Assembly: GCF_000613405.1 (NCBI RefSeq)
Contig: NZ_BAIX01000006.1
Location: forward strand, 1-64,000
Length of the DNA stretch: 64,000 bases
Direction of reading: 5' to 3'
Source: Hoylesella enoeca JCM 12259
GTDB taxonomy: Bacteria; Bacteroidota; Bacteroidia; Bacteroidales; Bacteroidaceae
The position numbers and the translations under genes are program-made. Below the pieces are notes generated by a model. It worked only from the letters and a program-made list of their open reading frames with translations, was not told the DNA's origin and made no database searches. Below are positions 56,770-64,000 of this stretch, in pieces (position 1 is the stretch's first letter; each line of letters starts with the position of its first letter).

Positions 56770-58398
56770 TTAATATTTCACGAACGGGCGAATGGGGTAG
56801 TGGTGGTACTTTCGACCGCTGTATAAGGCGAAGTATGATTGTTCCAAAGTCGCTGTTCCGACACCACTATAATCGCCGGGGATACCTTCCTCCGTACTTG
56901 ACCAATAACTCCTGTTTGTTATCTTAACTCCGCCCACCTGTGTAAATGCCTCATTGACTAAGTTACCATACCAGTAATGGTTATCATACCCTCCCGGAGT
57001 ATCGCCGAAGCCTAAGGGATAGATCCATTTCCAATCGCTGAACGACGGTAAATACCATTGCAAGGGAGTAAGGCCGGTATAAGCCGTGCCCGGATTATAG
57101 TTGGCAGCACCATTGAATGGAGGGAAATCAGGATTCAAGGCCTTTACCTTATTGCCGGTTACATTGCTATGTGTATAAGCTGGATTCCATGTCTCTTCTA
57201 TGCCACTCGTAGCCTGACTGGTTAATGCATCTGTTAGGTTCGCTACACTATGCGTGTTGGTTTGTAACCAATGATAGGACGAGGTGGACCATGATGGTGT
57301 ATATACAGTATTGTTCAGAGCTATGGCCATGTGTGTTCCTCTGTTTAGTACTACGGCGATGGGGGTCTTGCTGCCACCGCCAAAGGTCGTTTCCCTGAAA
57401 GTTCCGATATCGCCGTTACTCATCAGATAAGTGAACTGCGGTTTCATCTTGATATTGATTGTATAGGAGCCGTTGGCAATCAATGGCTTGCTGGTGGTGC
57501 TTAGGCCGGAGATTGAAAAGTTTAGAGGATTCCAGAAGATCGTGCCGCCGGTGAAATTGAGTTGCAAGTTCTTGGCGTCGGTCGTCGGCAGCACGTAATG
57601 ATAATCGGGACAAATTGAGCTGTAGTTATAGGCTTCGCCGTAAACAGATGAACTGTAGATCGTCTCAGTACTGGCCGGCGAATTATTGGCTGTGGTGGGA
57701 ATGGTTGTTGTTGCCGTGGGAGTATAAGTGTCGGTAGCGGGATTGTAAGAAACGGTTTGCGGAACGGTGGCGCCGCGAGAAGCGAACGTAGCCGTCGTGG
57801 CGGGTAAGTGCTTTTTGCAACGTATCATTGTCTGTATTCGGCAGCCGACGTGCTTCGACGAGAGATTGATGGTTTGGTCGACTGTTGTAAGCGCGATTTG
57901 CTGGTGCCCAATACGGGCGTCTTTGGCGTTGGCCAGCGTTACGTCGAGATTGTTGCCGTTGGGCGTTACTTTGTCGTTGAAGCAGACGAAATCGTAGGTA
58001 TGGTTTCTCCCTAACAGCATGTATGCGTTATAGCCGGCGTCGGGGGTGAAACCGGTCGGCGTGAACGTTCCCTTCATTTCGCCTCGTAAAGCTCCGTTAT
58101 GGTAGGCGCGAATGGTGTAATGCACGGGCGTGGTTACGCCGCGGGTTGCGACGAGTTTCTCAGCGGGCGCACGCTCGATGGATATTTCAGCCTCGCAGTC
58201 GCCGGCCTCGATAATCTGCGGCTGGGCCGATGGTGTGGCACGCGTCAGTTCGGTGTCAGCTCCGAATCCTTCTTCAGTAATGGTGAAGCGCACGCCTTGC
58301 GTTTCTTCTTTCTGATCTTTGGTATTGTCGTCATTACTGCACGACGACAGGGCGATTGCACCGAGCGCAATGCCGAATAATAATGCTCTTGTTTTCAT
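56770..58398 (-). CDS. Fimbrillin-like surface lipoprotein 3
   Basis: 542-residue probable surface lipoprotein. Signal peptide MKTRALLFGIALGAIALSSC with lipobox ALSSC. The start at 58,398 is chosen because AAAAGG precedes it by 8 nt; in-frame ATG at 58,407 is possible. The N-terminal two thirds match Mfa/fimbrillin-like proteins (many T, N, P and aromatic beta-strand patterns). The C-terminus (WYLPSFSDWKWIYPLGFGD ... NRSYWSSTEEG ... HHYPIRPFVKY) resembles DUF1566. It is more distant from lipoproteins 1 and 2 but has the same leader, small gene and repeat/DUF6261 context. Confidence 0.8.
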   Translation of the reverse strand: MKTRALLFGIALGAIALSSCSNDDNTKDQKEETQGVRFTITEEGFGADTELTRATPSAQPQIIEAGDCEAEISIERAPAEKLVATRGVTTPVHYTIRAYHNGALRGEMKGTFTPTGFTPDAGYNAYMLLGRNHTYDFVCFNDKVTPNGNNLDVTLANAKDARIGHQQIALTTVDQTINLSSKHVGCRIQTMIRCKKHLPATTATFASRGATVPQTVSYNPATDTYTPTATTTIPTTANNSPASTETIYSSSVYGEAYNYSSICPDYHYVLPTTDAKNLQLNFTGGTIFWNPLNFSISGLSTTSKPLIANGSYTINIKMKPQFTYLMSNGDIGTFRETTFGGGSKTPIAVVLNRGTHMAIALNNTVYTPSWSTSSYHWLQTNTHSVANLTDALTSQATSGIEETWNPAYTHSNVTGNKVKALNPDFPPFNGAANYNPGTAYTGLTPLQWYLPSFSDWKWIYPLGFGDTPGGYDNHYWYGNLVNEAFTQVGGVKITNRSYWSSTEEGIPGDYSGVGTATLEQSYFALYSGRKYHHYPIRPFVKY

Positions 58399-58417
58399 TG
58401 TTGTCATCCTTTTCTTT

Positions 58418-58594
58418 TTACTCTGTTTCAAACTCTCCTGCGTCGATGTCGCCTTTGTCCTCCCAGTCGTCCTCCTGAAAAGAGGTTCCGCCGGGCGTGA
58501 CTTTCGGGCTGCCGCAGATAAAACACTCTGTCTCCAACTCTATGATGGAGCATTCGGGCTTCTCGTAGCCCACTAAACTCTCTTTTTTCTTCAT
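58418..58594 (-). CDS. Small acidic protein of lipoprotein cassette 3
   Basis: 58-residue protein. It begins MKKKESLVGYEKPECSIIEL and ends in an acidic stretch (DDWEDKGDIDAGEFETE). The Y-x-KP-x-x-x-x-I-x-LE pattern is shared with the small proteins of cassettes 1 and 2. Two cysteines (ECFICG) in the middle are special to this copy. It ends 19 bp before the lipoprotein start. Short size and uniform position suggest a functional companion of the lipoprotein. Confidence 0.65.
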   Translation of the reverse strand: MKKKESLVGYEKPECSIIELETECFICGSPKVTPGGTSFQEDDWEDKGDIDAGEFETE

Positions 58595-58806
58595 TGTTTC
58601 TCTATGTTTTGATGAATAAATTCGATCTTATTTTGCTTTTTGCTCGGTTGGCAAAAGGGTATAAAAAGGGGAACAAAGGGAACTCCGGTGAGCCCTTTGT
58701 TTATAGGAGTTTAGCCGTCTTCCCTCGCGCGCGCGTAGGCTGAGACGTGAAAGGCGTCTATGCCAGGTAAGATGTGTGTGTGTGTGTGTGTTAAGACTTT
58801 TTCCGA
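58595..58806 (-). promoter_or_regulatory. Structured 5' leader of cassette 3 (attenuator-like)
   Basis: On the complement it contains (CA)9; then a hairpin CGTCT/AGACG plus CCT/AGG around (CG)5 (58,716-58,747); then the terminator-like hairpin AACAAAGGG/CCCTTTGTT (58,672-58,701) with a pyrimidine/T tract (58,661-58,671). The downstream 50 nt before the small gene differ from cassettes 1 and 2 and include a stop in the extended frame. Confidence 0.65.
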
Positions 58807-58812
58807 GATATG

Positions 58813-58883
58813 CAAATATAAAGCGTTAAAAGATGCAAGAGAATCGAAGTTCTTTTGCATCGCGCTACGGCTGTTTATATTTG
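58813..58883. promoter_or_regulatory. Divergent promoter block with 30-bp palindrome, cassette 3
   Basis: TATATTTG on the complement (58,813-58,820) and on the + strand (58,876-58,883) face away from each other. Between them is the palindrome GATGCAAGAGAATCGA followed by AGTTCTTTTGCATC (58,832-58,861). Compared with cassette 2, the centre differs (TCGA versus TTGG), while the arms are kept. Confidence 0.6.
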
Positions 58884-59105
58884 CTTGTTTAATCATATTC
58901 TCGTTTGATCCTTTTGATCGGTCTCTCGCTTGTTCAGACCCCCATCCCCCTAACTTAGGGGGCGAAGGGGGCGAAGCCGGGGGCAAAGGTAAGTAAAGTT
59001 TCTTAAATGAGCAAATAATTAATCAATAAATTGAGTGTGGGCAAAGAGTGAATCAATCGTTTTGCATGTGGCACTCCTTATCTGATGAGCGACCTATGCC
59101 TCGCC
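58884..59105 (+). other. Conserved non-coding block, cassette 3
   Basis: The first 100 bp repeat the block at 39,069-39,180, including CCCCCTAAcTTAGGGGG (about 58,948-58,964). Past about 58,995 similarity ends and nothing was recognised up to the menA stop. Confidence 0.4.
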
Positions 59106-60014
59106 TCACAGCAGTAGCCCGACCGCAACAAGGAGTCCATAAAGGAATATGTTGCGGGCTGTGTCGCCGAGTACACGATTCAGGGCGCGACCTTGATTGA
59201 TCTGCACCAGCTTTCGATAAGTTCCGACATGCAACCATAGATAGACCATGGGGAGCAAGGAGGCCCAAAGGCTGCCGCTGCTGATGAAAACCAGTCCCAG
59301 CAGACATGCTGTGATCCCCAACCCAAGATACAGAAGTCGTGTCTGCGCAGGACCCAGCACGACGGCCAATGTGCGTTTTCCGACCCGCCGATCATTCTCC
59401 AAATCACGATAATTATTGACTACCAAAAGCGCATCCACAACCGTTCCGCAAGCTATCGAGGCAACAAACACCTCGCAAGTGACATGCTGTTCTCCCGCAG
59501 GCATTTCAAGATAATAAGTCAACACGACCGGTAGGATGCCGAAAAACAATAGCACCAGGACATCGCCCATCGCCATACGCGATAGATGTGTTGTGTAAAG
59601 GAAACAAAAAACGACACACAACGCCCCGCAGATGATCATTTCCAGGCCGCCCCACACAATGAGCGGAGCACCCACCATGCAGGCCAACACCGTGACGATG
59701 GCTATGCCCCGACGCATGGCCGCAGTAGTAATCCACCCTTGCGCACAAGCTCGCTTCGGTCCCAATCGATTTTCGTCGTCATCGTGCCTGATGAAATCGA
59801 AATAATCGTTGATGAAGTTGGCATCAATCTGCATGATAAAAGCAAACAGGAAACACAACACTGCCGGCATCCGATTGATCTGCCAGGCCGCATCCCGCAA
59901 TGCCAAAGCCGTGCCGATCATCACCGGGACAGCTGCTCCTGTCAGTGTTTTGGGGCGAGAAGCTAACACCCAAGCCTTGGCCGAATTTGTCTGCACAGCA
60001 TGTTCGTCTATCAT
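59106..60014 (-). CDS. menA: 1,4-dihydroxy-2-naphthoate polyprenyltransferase
   Basis: 302-residue UbiA-family membrane prenyltransferase that attaches the polyprenyl tail in menaquinone synthesis. The aspartate motifs are DANFINDYFDFIRHDDDE (about 63-80) and NNYRDLENDRRVGKRTLAV (about 198-216). Eight to nine hydrophobic segments. The N-terminal WVLASRPKTLTGAAVPVMIG is typical of MenA. A -7 box at 60,035-60,042 (complement) is shared back-to-back with the HD gene promoter. Confidence 0.93.
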   Translation of the reverse strand: MIDEHAVQTNSAKAWVLASRPKTLTGAAVPVMIGTALALRDAAWQINRMPAVLCFLFAFIMQIDANFINDYFDFIRHDDDENRLGPKRACAQGWITTAAMRRGIAIVTVLACMVGAPLIVWGGLEMIICGALCVVFCFLYTTHLSRMAMGDVLVLLFFGILPVVLTYYLEMPAGEQHVTCEVFVASIACGTVVDALLVVNNYRDLENDRRVGKRTLAVVLGPAQTRLLYLGLGITACLLGLVFISSGSLWASLLPMVYLWLHVGTYRKLVQINQGRALNRVLGDTARNIFLYGLLVAVGLLL

Positions 60015-60034
60015 ATCCTCATCTTATTTTCTTG

Positions 60035-60062
60035 CAAAGTTACGGATAAAACGCTATTTTTG
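60035..60062. promoter_or_regulatory. Divergent promoters of menA and HD gene
   Basis: TAACTTTG on the complement (60,035-60,042) points to menA. TATTTTTG on the + strand (60,055-60,062) points to the HD gene, 20 bp before its ATG. Confidence 0.6.
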
Positions 60063-60082
60063 CAAACAAAAAACAACACGGA

Positions 60083-60742
60083 ATGCCGACACTTCCCATT
60101 GTATCGCTCGACTTGATGGAGTTTATCGAGCAAAACATTCTTCCCCGTTACACAGCTTTTGACAAGGCTCATCAACTGCCACATATCACCCGCGTGATCC
60201 GGCGCTCGCTGGAATTGGCGAGCAAGATTGGGGCCGACACCAACATGGCTTATGTTGTCGCCGCTTATCATGATCTGGGTTTGGCCGGCCCGCGAGCCGT
60301 GCATCATCTCACAAGCGGCAAAATTCTCGGAGCCGATAGACGACTACGCAAATGGTTTTCAACCGAACAAATCAAGATCATGAAAGAAGCCGTGGAAGAT
60401 CATCGAGCGTCGGCCTCGCACGCACCGAGAAATATTTACGGCAAGATTGTGGCCGAAGCCGACCGCGATTTGGATCCCGACATCGTTTTCCGACGCACGT
60501 TGGAATATGGTTTGGAACATTATCCCGAGAAAGATAAGGAAGCGCAGTGGCAACGCTTCATCACTCACTTGGAAAACAAGTATTCGTCTCACGGCTACAT
60601 TCGGTTATGGATTCCCAACTCTCCGAATGAAGAGAATCTGAAAACAATCCGTGCGATCATCGACGATAAAGCCCAACTCAGAGCACGCTTTGAGTCGTTA
60701 TACACTCAGATTGCAGTATCATCTCCTCCTTCTGAACATTAA
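60083..60742 (+). CDS. HD-domain phosphohydrolase
   Basis: 219-residue metal-dependent phosphohydrolase-like protein. The HD fold is marked by KAHQLPHITRVIRR (first His), YVVAAYHDLGLAG (His-Asp pair) and EAVEDHRAS (third His), with a final Asp in IVAEADRDLD. Such proteins hydrolyse nucleotides or small phosphates. The substrate is unknown. It is transcribed divergently from menA and convergently with the MATE gene; a hairpin GTGCAG/CTGCAC (60,750-60,770) follows. Confidence 0.82.
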   Translation: MPTLPIVSLDLMEFIEQNILPRYTAFDKAHQLPHITRVIRRSLELASKIGADTNMAYVVAAYHDLGLAGPRAVHHLTSGKILGADRRLRKWFSTEQIKIMKEAVEDHRASASHAPRNIYGKIVAEADRDLDPDIVFRRTLEYGLEHYPEKDKEAQWQRFITHLENKYSSHGYIRLWIPNSPNEENLKTIRAIIDDKAQLRARFESLYTQIAVSSPPSEH

Positions 60743-60910
60743 AACGCTGGTGCAGCAATCCTCACTGCACGGTTTGGCTTTATCGATTGACCAAACAACT
60801 CACTGTTAGTCGCTTTCCCACCAAGCGTTCGTCGCAGCGCAATTCATGCTTAATTGCAGGGCGATGGACGCTTAATTGTTTCTGCCCTTACACTTTACCG
60901 CAAATCAATA

Positions 60911-62299
60911 TCATGCTGAGACAAGGCGCCCCATCCATTTGCCGCGGAACAATCGGATCAAGAAAAGCGTACCGCGGAGCGTGAGTTCCACAGCCATTGC
61001 AAACCACACGCCACGCAATCCGTAGGTGGGTGCAAGGGCAGCAGCCCATGTCAGTCGGACAAGCCACATGCTACCGAGATTGATCAAAGCCGGACGCAGC
61101 GTGTCGCCGGCACCCACGCACACGCAATACGTAACGATGGCGGCACCAAACATCGGTTCGGCAAAGGCTTCGATACGCAAAGCATCGGTGCCCAAAAGGC
61201 GGATTTCTTCCACAGGTGTGAGCAATCCGATCATCTCAGGAGCAAAAACATACATCACAATGCCCATCAGCGTCATCACAAGCATAGCCAAAAAGACGGT
61301 CATCCGAGCAAAACTGCGACACAGATCGTTTCTTCCCGCACCGTTGCTCTGCCCCACCAGCGTGGTGGCTGCATCACCAATGCCATAGCCCGGCATGTAA
61401 CAGAGACTCTCGGCAGTGATGGCAAACGTGTTGGCTGCAATAGCAATGTTGCCCAACGGAGCAACAATCGCTGTGCTGACAATCTGTGCACCGCCCATCA
61501 GAATTGATTGCACGGCCATCGGGAGGGCGATTTTGAAAGCATTACGGATGTAATTTCCCACCCAGAAAAACTTCTCACCCACTCGTCGCAATGATAATAT
61601 CCGATCGCGGAAAATGGCAAAATAGGCTTCGATCGAGGCTGCCAAGACAAAGGCTAAGGCTGTTCCGAGTGCTGCACCGGGCACACCGAGCCCGCAAACA
61701 AAAATGAAGAGATAATTAAACAGCACGTCAAACACGCACATAATTACGCTGACAATACTCGGAATACGCATATTGCCCGAACATTTCAGCATTGATGCGG
61801 AGAGACTCGATAGTTGAAAAAACGGTACGGCGAGTGCAATGATCAGGAAATAAAGCGATGCTTCGCGGGCAATATCAGCTCCGCCGCCAAGCCAATAAGG
61901 CAACGGCCGGGCCACGGCAACGGCTAACAACATGATCAACAAGCTGAGAACAGAGGTCGCAATGAGTCCGTGACGAAACACTTGACGCGCTTTTACAAAG
62001 TCGTTTGCACCAATAAAATTGGCCACTTGCACCGAGAATCCCATTGAGGCAGCCGTCGTGATACCCCCGAATAGCCATGTGGACGATTCCACCAAACCGA
62101 TGGCAGCCGAAGAACGGGCCCCCAATCGACCCACCATTGCTGCATCAATGTAAAACATCAACACATTGGTGATTTGAGCGAGAATAGACGGAATACTCAG
62201 TCCGACAATCAAACTGAGTTTCTCCCGACGTGTCATCGGTCGCCCCTCACGTATCAATGTCAGCAGCGCATCGCTGTTTTTGAGTTGCAGGAAAGACAT
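60911..62299 (-). CDS. MATE-family efflux transporter
   Basis: 462-residue multidrug and toxic compound extrusion protein with about twelve membrane helices in two similar halves (SIPSILAQITNVLMFYIDAA and ALPMAVQSILMGGAQIVSTA begin the halves). It would exchange Na+ or H+ for cationic drugs or metabolites. Conserved loop AMVGRLGARSSAAIGL and GQSNGAGRNDLCRSFARM are visible. Its start codon abuts the recQ stop codon, so it is cotranscribed with recQ. Confidence 0.92.
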   Translation of the reverse strand: MSFLQLKNSDALLTLIREGRPMTRREKLSLIVGLSIPSILAQITNVLMFYIDAAMVGRLGARSSAAIGLVESSTWLFGGITTAASMGFSVQVANFIGANDFVKARQVFRHGLIATSVLSLLIMLLAVAVARPLPYWLGGGADIAREASLYFLIIALAVPFFQLSSLSASMLKCSGNMRIPSIVSVIMCVFDVLFNYLFIFVCGLGVPGAALGTALAFVLAASIEAYFAIFRDRILSLRRVGEKFFWVGNYIRNAFKIALPMAVQSILMGGAQIVSTAIVAPLGNIAIAANTFAITAESLCYMPGYGIGDAATTLVGQSNGAGRNDLCRSFARMTVFLAMLVMTLMGIVMYVFAPEMIGLLTPVEEIRLLGTDALRIEAFAEPMFGAAIVTYCVCVGAGDTLRPALINLGSMWLVRLTWAAALAPTYGLRGVWFAMAVELTLRGTLFLIRLFRGKWMGRLVSA

Positions 62300-64000
62300 T
62301 TAGTTTGCCATTTCAGACAAGAATTTGATGCGCACCAATCGCACTTCATCTTCCGTATAATCGCCCCCCAACTCTTTCATGGCCGTATTGATGTTGTCGG
62401 TTACACTCTCGTGGAAATAATCGTAAATGTCACCCACACGCTCATCATCCATCACTTCATCGAGAAAATAATCGATATTGAGTTTCGTTCCACTGTAAAC
62501 AATGGCTTCGATTTCCGTAAGCAAATCACTGAAATCAATGTTTTGAGCATTCGCAATCTCATCTAACGGAATCTGACGATCAATACTTTGGATGATCTTT
62601 ACTTTGAGCATGCTCTTCTTGGCGACTGTTCTCACGCGCAATTCTTCGGGTCTTTCGATGTCGTTTTGCTTGCAATGCTGCCCGATCAGTTTACAAAACT
62701 CAATGCCGTAACGTTTCGCTTTGCCGGCGCCTACACCTTGAATATTCTGCAATTCCTGTATTGTGACCGGATACATCGTGGCCATTTGCTCGAGCGAAAT
62801 ATCCTGGAAGATCACATAGGGAGGCACATTTAACTTGGCAGCCATGCGTTTTCGCAAATCGCGCAACATCGCATAGAGTTCCTGATCGAGTGCAGCTGCA
62901 GCCGAATCATGGTTTTCCTCATCGTAATCACTCTTGAAATTCTTGTCCTCCACAATCATAAAGGACACAGGATGCTTAATAAATCGTTTGCCGGCAGCGG
63001 TAAGTTTGAGCAGTCCATAGTTCTCGACATCCTTCTTCAAATAGCCGGCGATGATGGCTTGACGTATGACCGGATTCCAGATCTTATCGTTTTCGTCTTC
63101 TCCACTACCGAATTCGTCCAACTCATTGTGCTTATGCGACACGATATCATCGGTTCCGCGCCCTTTCACAAAGTCGATAATATAATCTGTGCGGAAGTTT
63201 TCCTTAACGGCTTTGACGGCCTTGAGCACGATGAGCAGTGCTTTCTGGGTTTCTTTTTTCTCCTTGGGATGAAGACAATTATCACAGTTATGGCAGTTGT
63301 TTTCATCATACTCCTCACCAAAATAATGCAGCAACATCTTGCGCCGACACACAGATGACTCGGCATAAGCTGCCGTTTCTTGGAGCAACTGACGGCCGAT
63401 GTCTTGTTCGGCAACGGGTTTTCCGTCCATGATTTTCTCCAACTTGCGAATATCTTTATTCGAATAAAACGTGATGCAAAGTCCTTCTCCGCCATCGCGA
63501 CCAGCTCGACCGGTCTCCTGATAATAACCTTCGAGACTCTTGGGGATGTCGTAATGGATGACGAAACGCACATCGGGCTTATCGATTCCCATGCCAAATG
63601 CAATCGTGGCCACGATCACATCGAGACGTTCCATCAAGAAATCGTCTTGTGTTTGAGAGCGAGTGGCACTGTCAAGACCTGCGTGATAAGGTGCCGCTTT
63701 GATGTCGTTGGCTTGCAGGATAGCTGCCAACTCTTCCACTTTTTTGCGTGCCAGACAGTAGATAATACCGCTTTTGCCGGCATGTTGACGAATAAACATG
63801 ATGATTTGGCGGTCGATATCATTGGTTTTCGGACGCACTTCGTAATACAGATTGGGGCGATTAAACGAGCTTTTAAATTCTTGTGCATCGGCGATTCCAA
63901 GACTTTTCTTGATGTCGGAACGCACTTTGTCGGTGGCCGTAGCCGTGAGTGCGATAACGGGAGCAGCACCGATCTTATTGATTGTGGGCCGAATGTTGCG
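62300..64000 (-). CDS. recQ: ATP-dependent DNA helicase RecQ (5' part outside window)
   Basis: The last about 566 codons of RecQ, open through the right edge. Helicase motif III ALTATATDKV (near 63,930-63,960), motif IV area GIIYCLARKKVEEL, motif V/VI IAFGMGIDKPDVRFVIHYD and YYQETGRAGRDG, then the zinc cysteines (VCRRKMLLHYFG, CHNCDNC). A winged-helix region and an HRDC domain (LYAMLRDLRKRMAAKLNVPP ... QGVGAGKAKRYG) follow, plus an extra about 110-residue C-terminal region. The gene works in recombination and repair. Walker A lies beyond the window. Confidence 0.94.
   Translation of the reverse strand, partial: RNIRPTINKIGAAPVIALTATATDKVRSDIKKSLGIADAQEFKSSFNRPNLYYEVRPKTNDIDRQIIMFIRQHAGKSGIIYCLARKKVEELAAILQANDIKAAPYHAGLDSATRSQTQDDFLMERLDVIVATIAFGMGIDKPDVRFVIHYDIPKSLEGYYQETGRAGRDGGEGLCITFYSNKDIRKLEKIMDGKPVAEQDIGRQLLQETAAYAESSVCRRKMLLHYFGEEYDENNCHNCDNCLHPKEKKETQKALLIVLKAVKAVKENFRTDYIIDFVKGRGTDDIVSHKHNELDEFGSGEDENDKIWNPVIRQAIIAGYLKKDVENYGLLKLTAAGKRFIKHPVSFMIVEDKNFKSDYDEENHDSAAAALDQELYAMLRDLRKRMAAKLNVPPYVIFQDISLEQMATMYPVTIQELQNIQGVGAGKAKRYGIEFCKLIGQHCKQNDIERPEELRVRTVAKKSMLKVKIIQSIDRQIPLDEIANAQNIDFSDLLTEIEAIVYSGTKLNIDYFLDEVMDDERVGDIYDYFHESVTDNINTAMKELGGDYTEDEVRLVRIKFLSEMAN

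Overview
The window reads as chromosomal DNA of a Bacteroidales bacterium, most likely Prevotellaceae-like (tentative; no rRNA or full marker set is present). The reasons are: promoters with the Bacteroidetes -7 box TAnnTTTG; few Shine-Dalgarno sites; a fused fucokinase/GDP-fucose pyrophosphorylase; the gene order ftsX - DUF3098 - uppP - truB - queA - folK; RluD-, YfhO- and MBOAT-type genes; and several fimbrillin-like lipoproteins and DUF6261 proteins. No tRNA, rRNA, insertion sequence, prophage or true CRISPR array was seen.

Layout. 1-2,770: surface lipoprotein cassette 1 (structured leader, small acidic protein, frameshifted lipoprotein, repeats, HU-like protein). 2,868-4,535: ECF sigma factor and FecR anti-sigma factor with no TonB receptor behind them. 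4,544-8,470: an ArnT-like glycosyltransferase and an LTA-synthase-like enzyme. 8,606-17,816: a transglutaminase protein, rpiB-tkt, and a galactose operon (galM, galK, sugar importer). 17,922-24,185: folC, dnaJ, grpE, an ABC-F protein, a pseudouridine synthase and a 51-residue membrane protein. 24,379-26,200: a candidate structured RNA, a ccsA remnant and DUF6261 gene 1 behind a 41-nt repeat array. 26,234-35,764: fkp, YfhO, mtnN, luxS, a small lipoprotein, mutY and an MscS channel. 35,808-39,180: cassette 2, with DUF6261 gene 2. 39,221-47,626: MBOAT plus SGNH acylation pair, folK to ftsX cell-envelope/RNA block, lpxA. 47,713-53,604: a tripartite RND efflux pump. 54,045-55,481: tRNA nucleotidyltransferase. 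55,720-59,000: cassette 3, with DUF6261 gene 3. 59,106-64,000: menA, an HD hydrolase, a MATE transporter and the 3' part of recQ.

The most unusual content is a module seen three times: an about 200-nt leader with a CA microsatellite, a GC-capped hairpin and an intrinsic-terminator-like hairpin; then a small acidic protein; then a large lipoprotein; then a palindromic short repeat array; then a DUF6261 or HU-like gene. The three DUF6261 genes each lie behind an array with a period of exactly 41 nt, although the array sequences differ between loci. Cassettes 2 and 3 also share a 30-bp palindrome flanked by two outward-facing -7 boxes.

Seven genes (lipoprotein 1, transglutaminase, galK, grpE, DUF6261 gene 1, yfhO, RND permease) are each broken by one missing base, in at least six cases the collapse of a two-base run. 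Since grpE and galK are among them, errors in the sequence are the likeliest explanation, and both halves of each gene are annotated together here.
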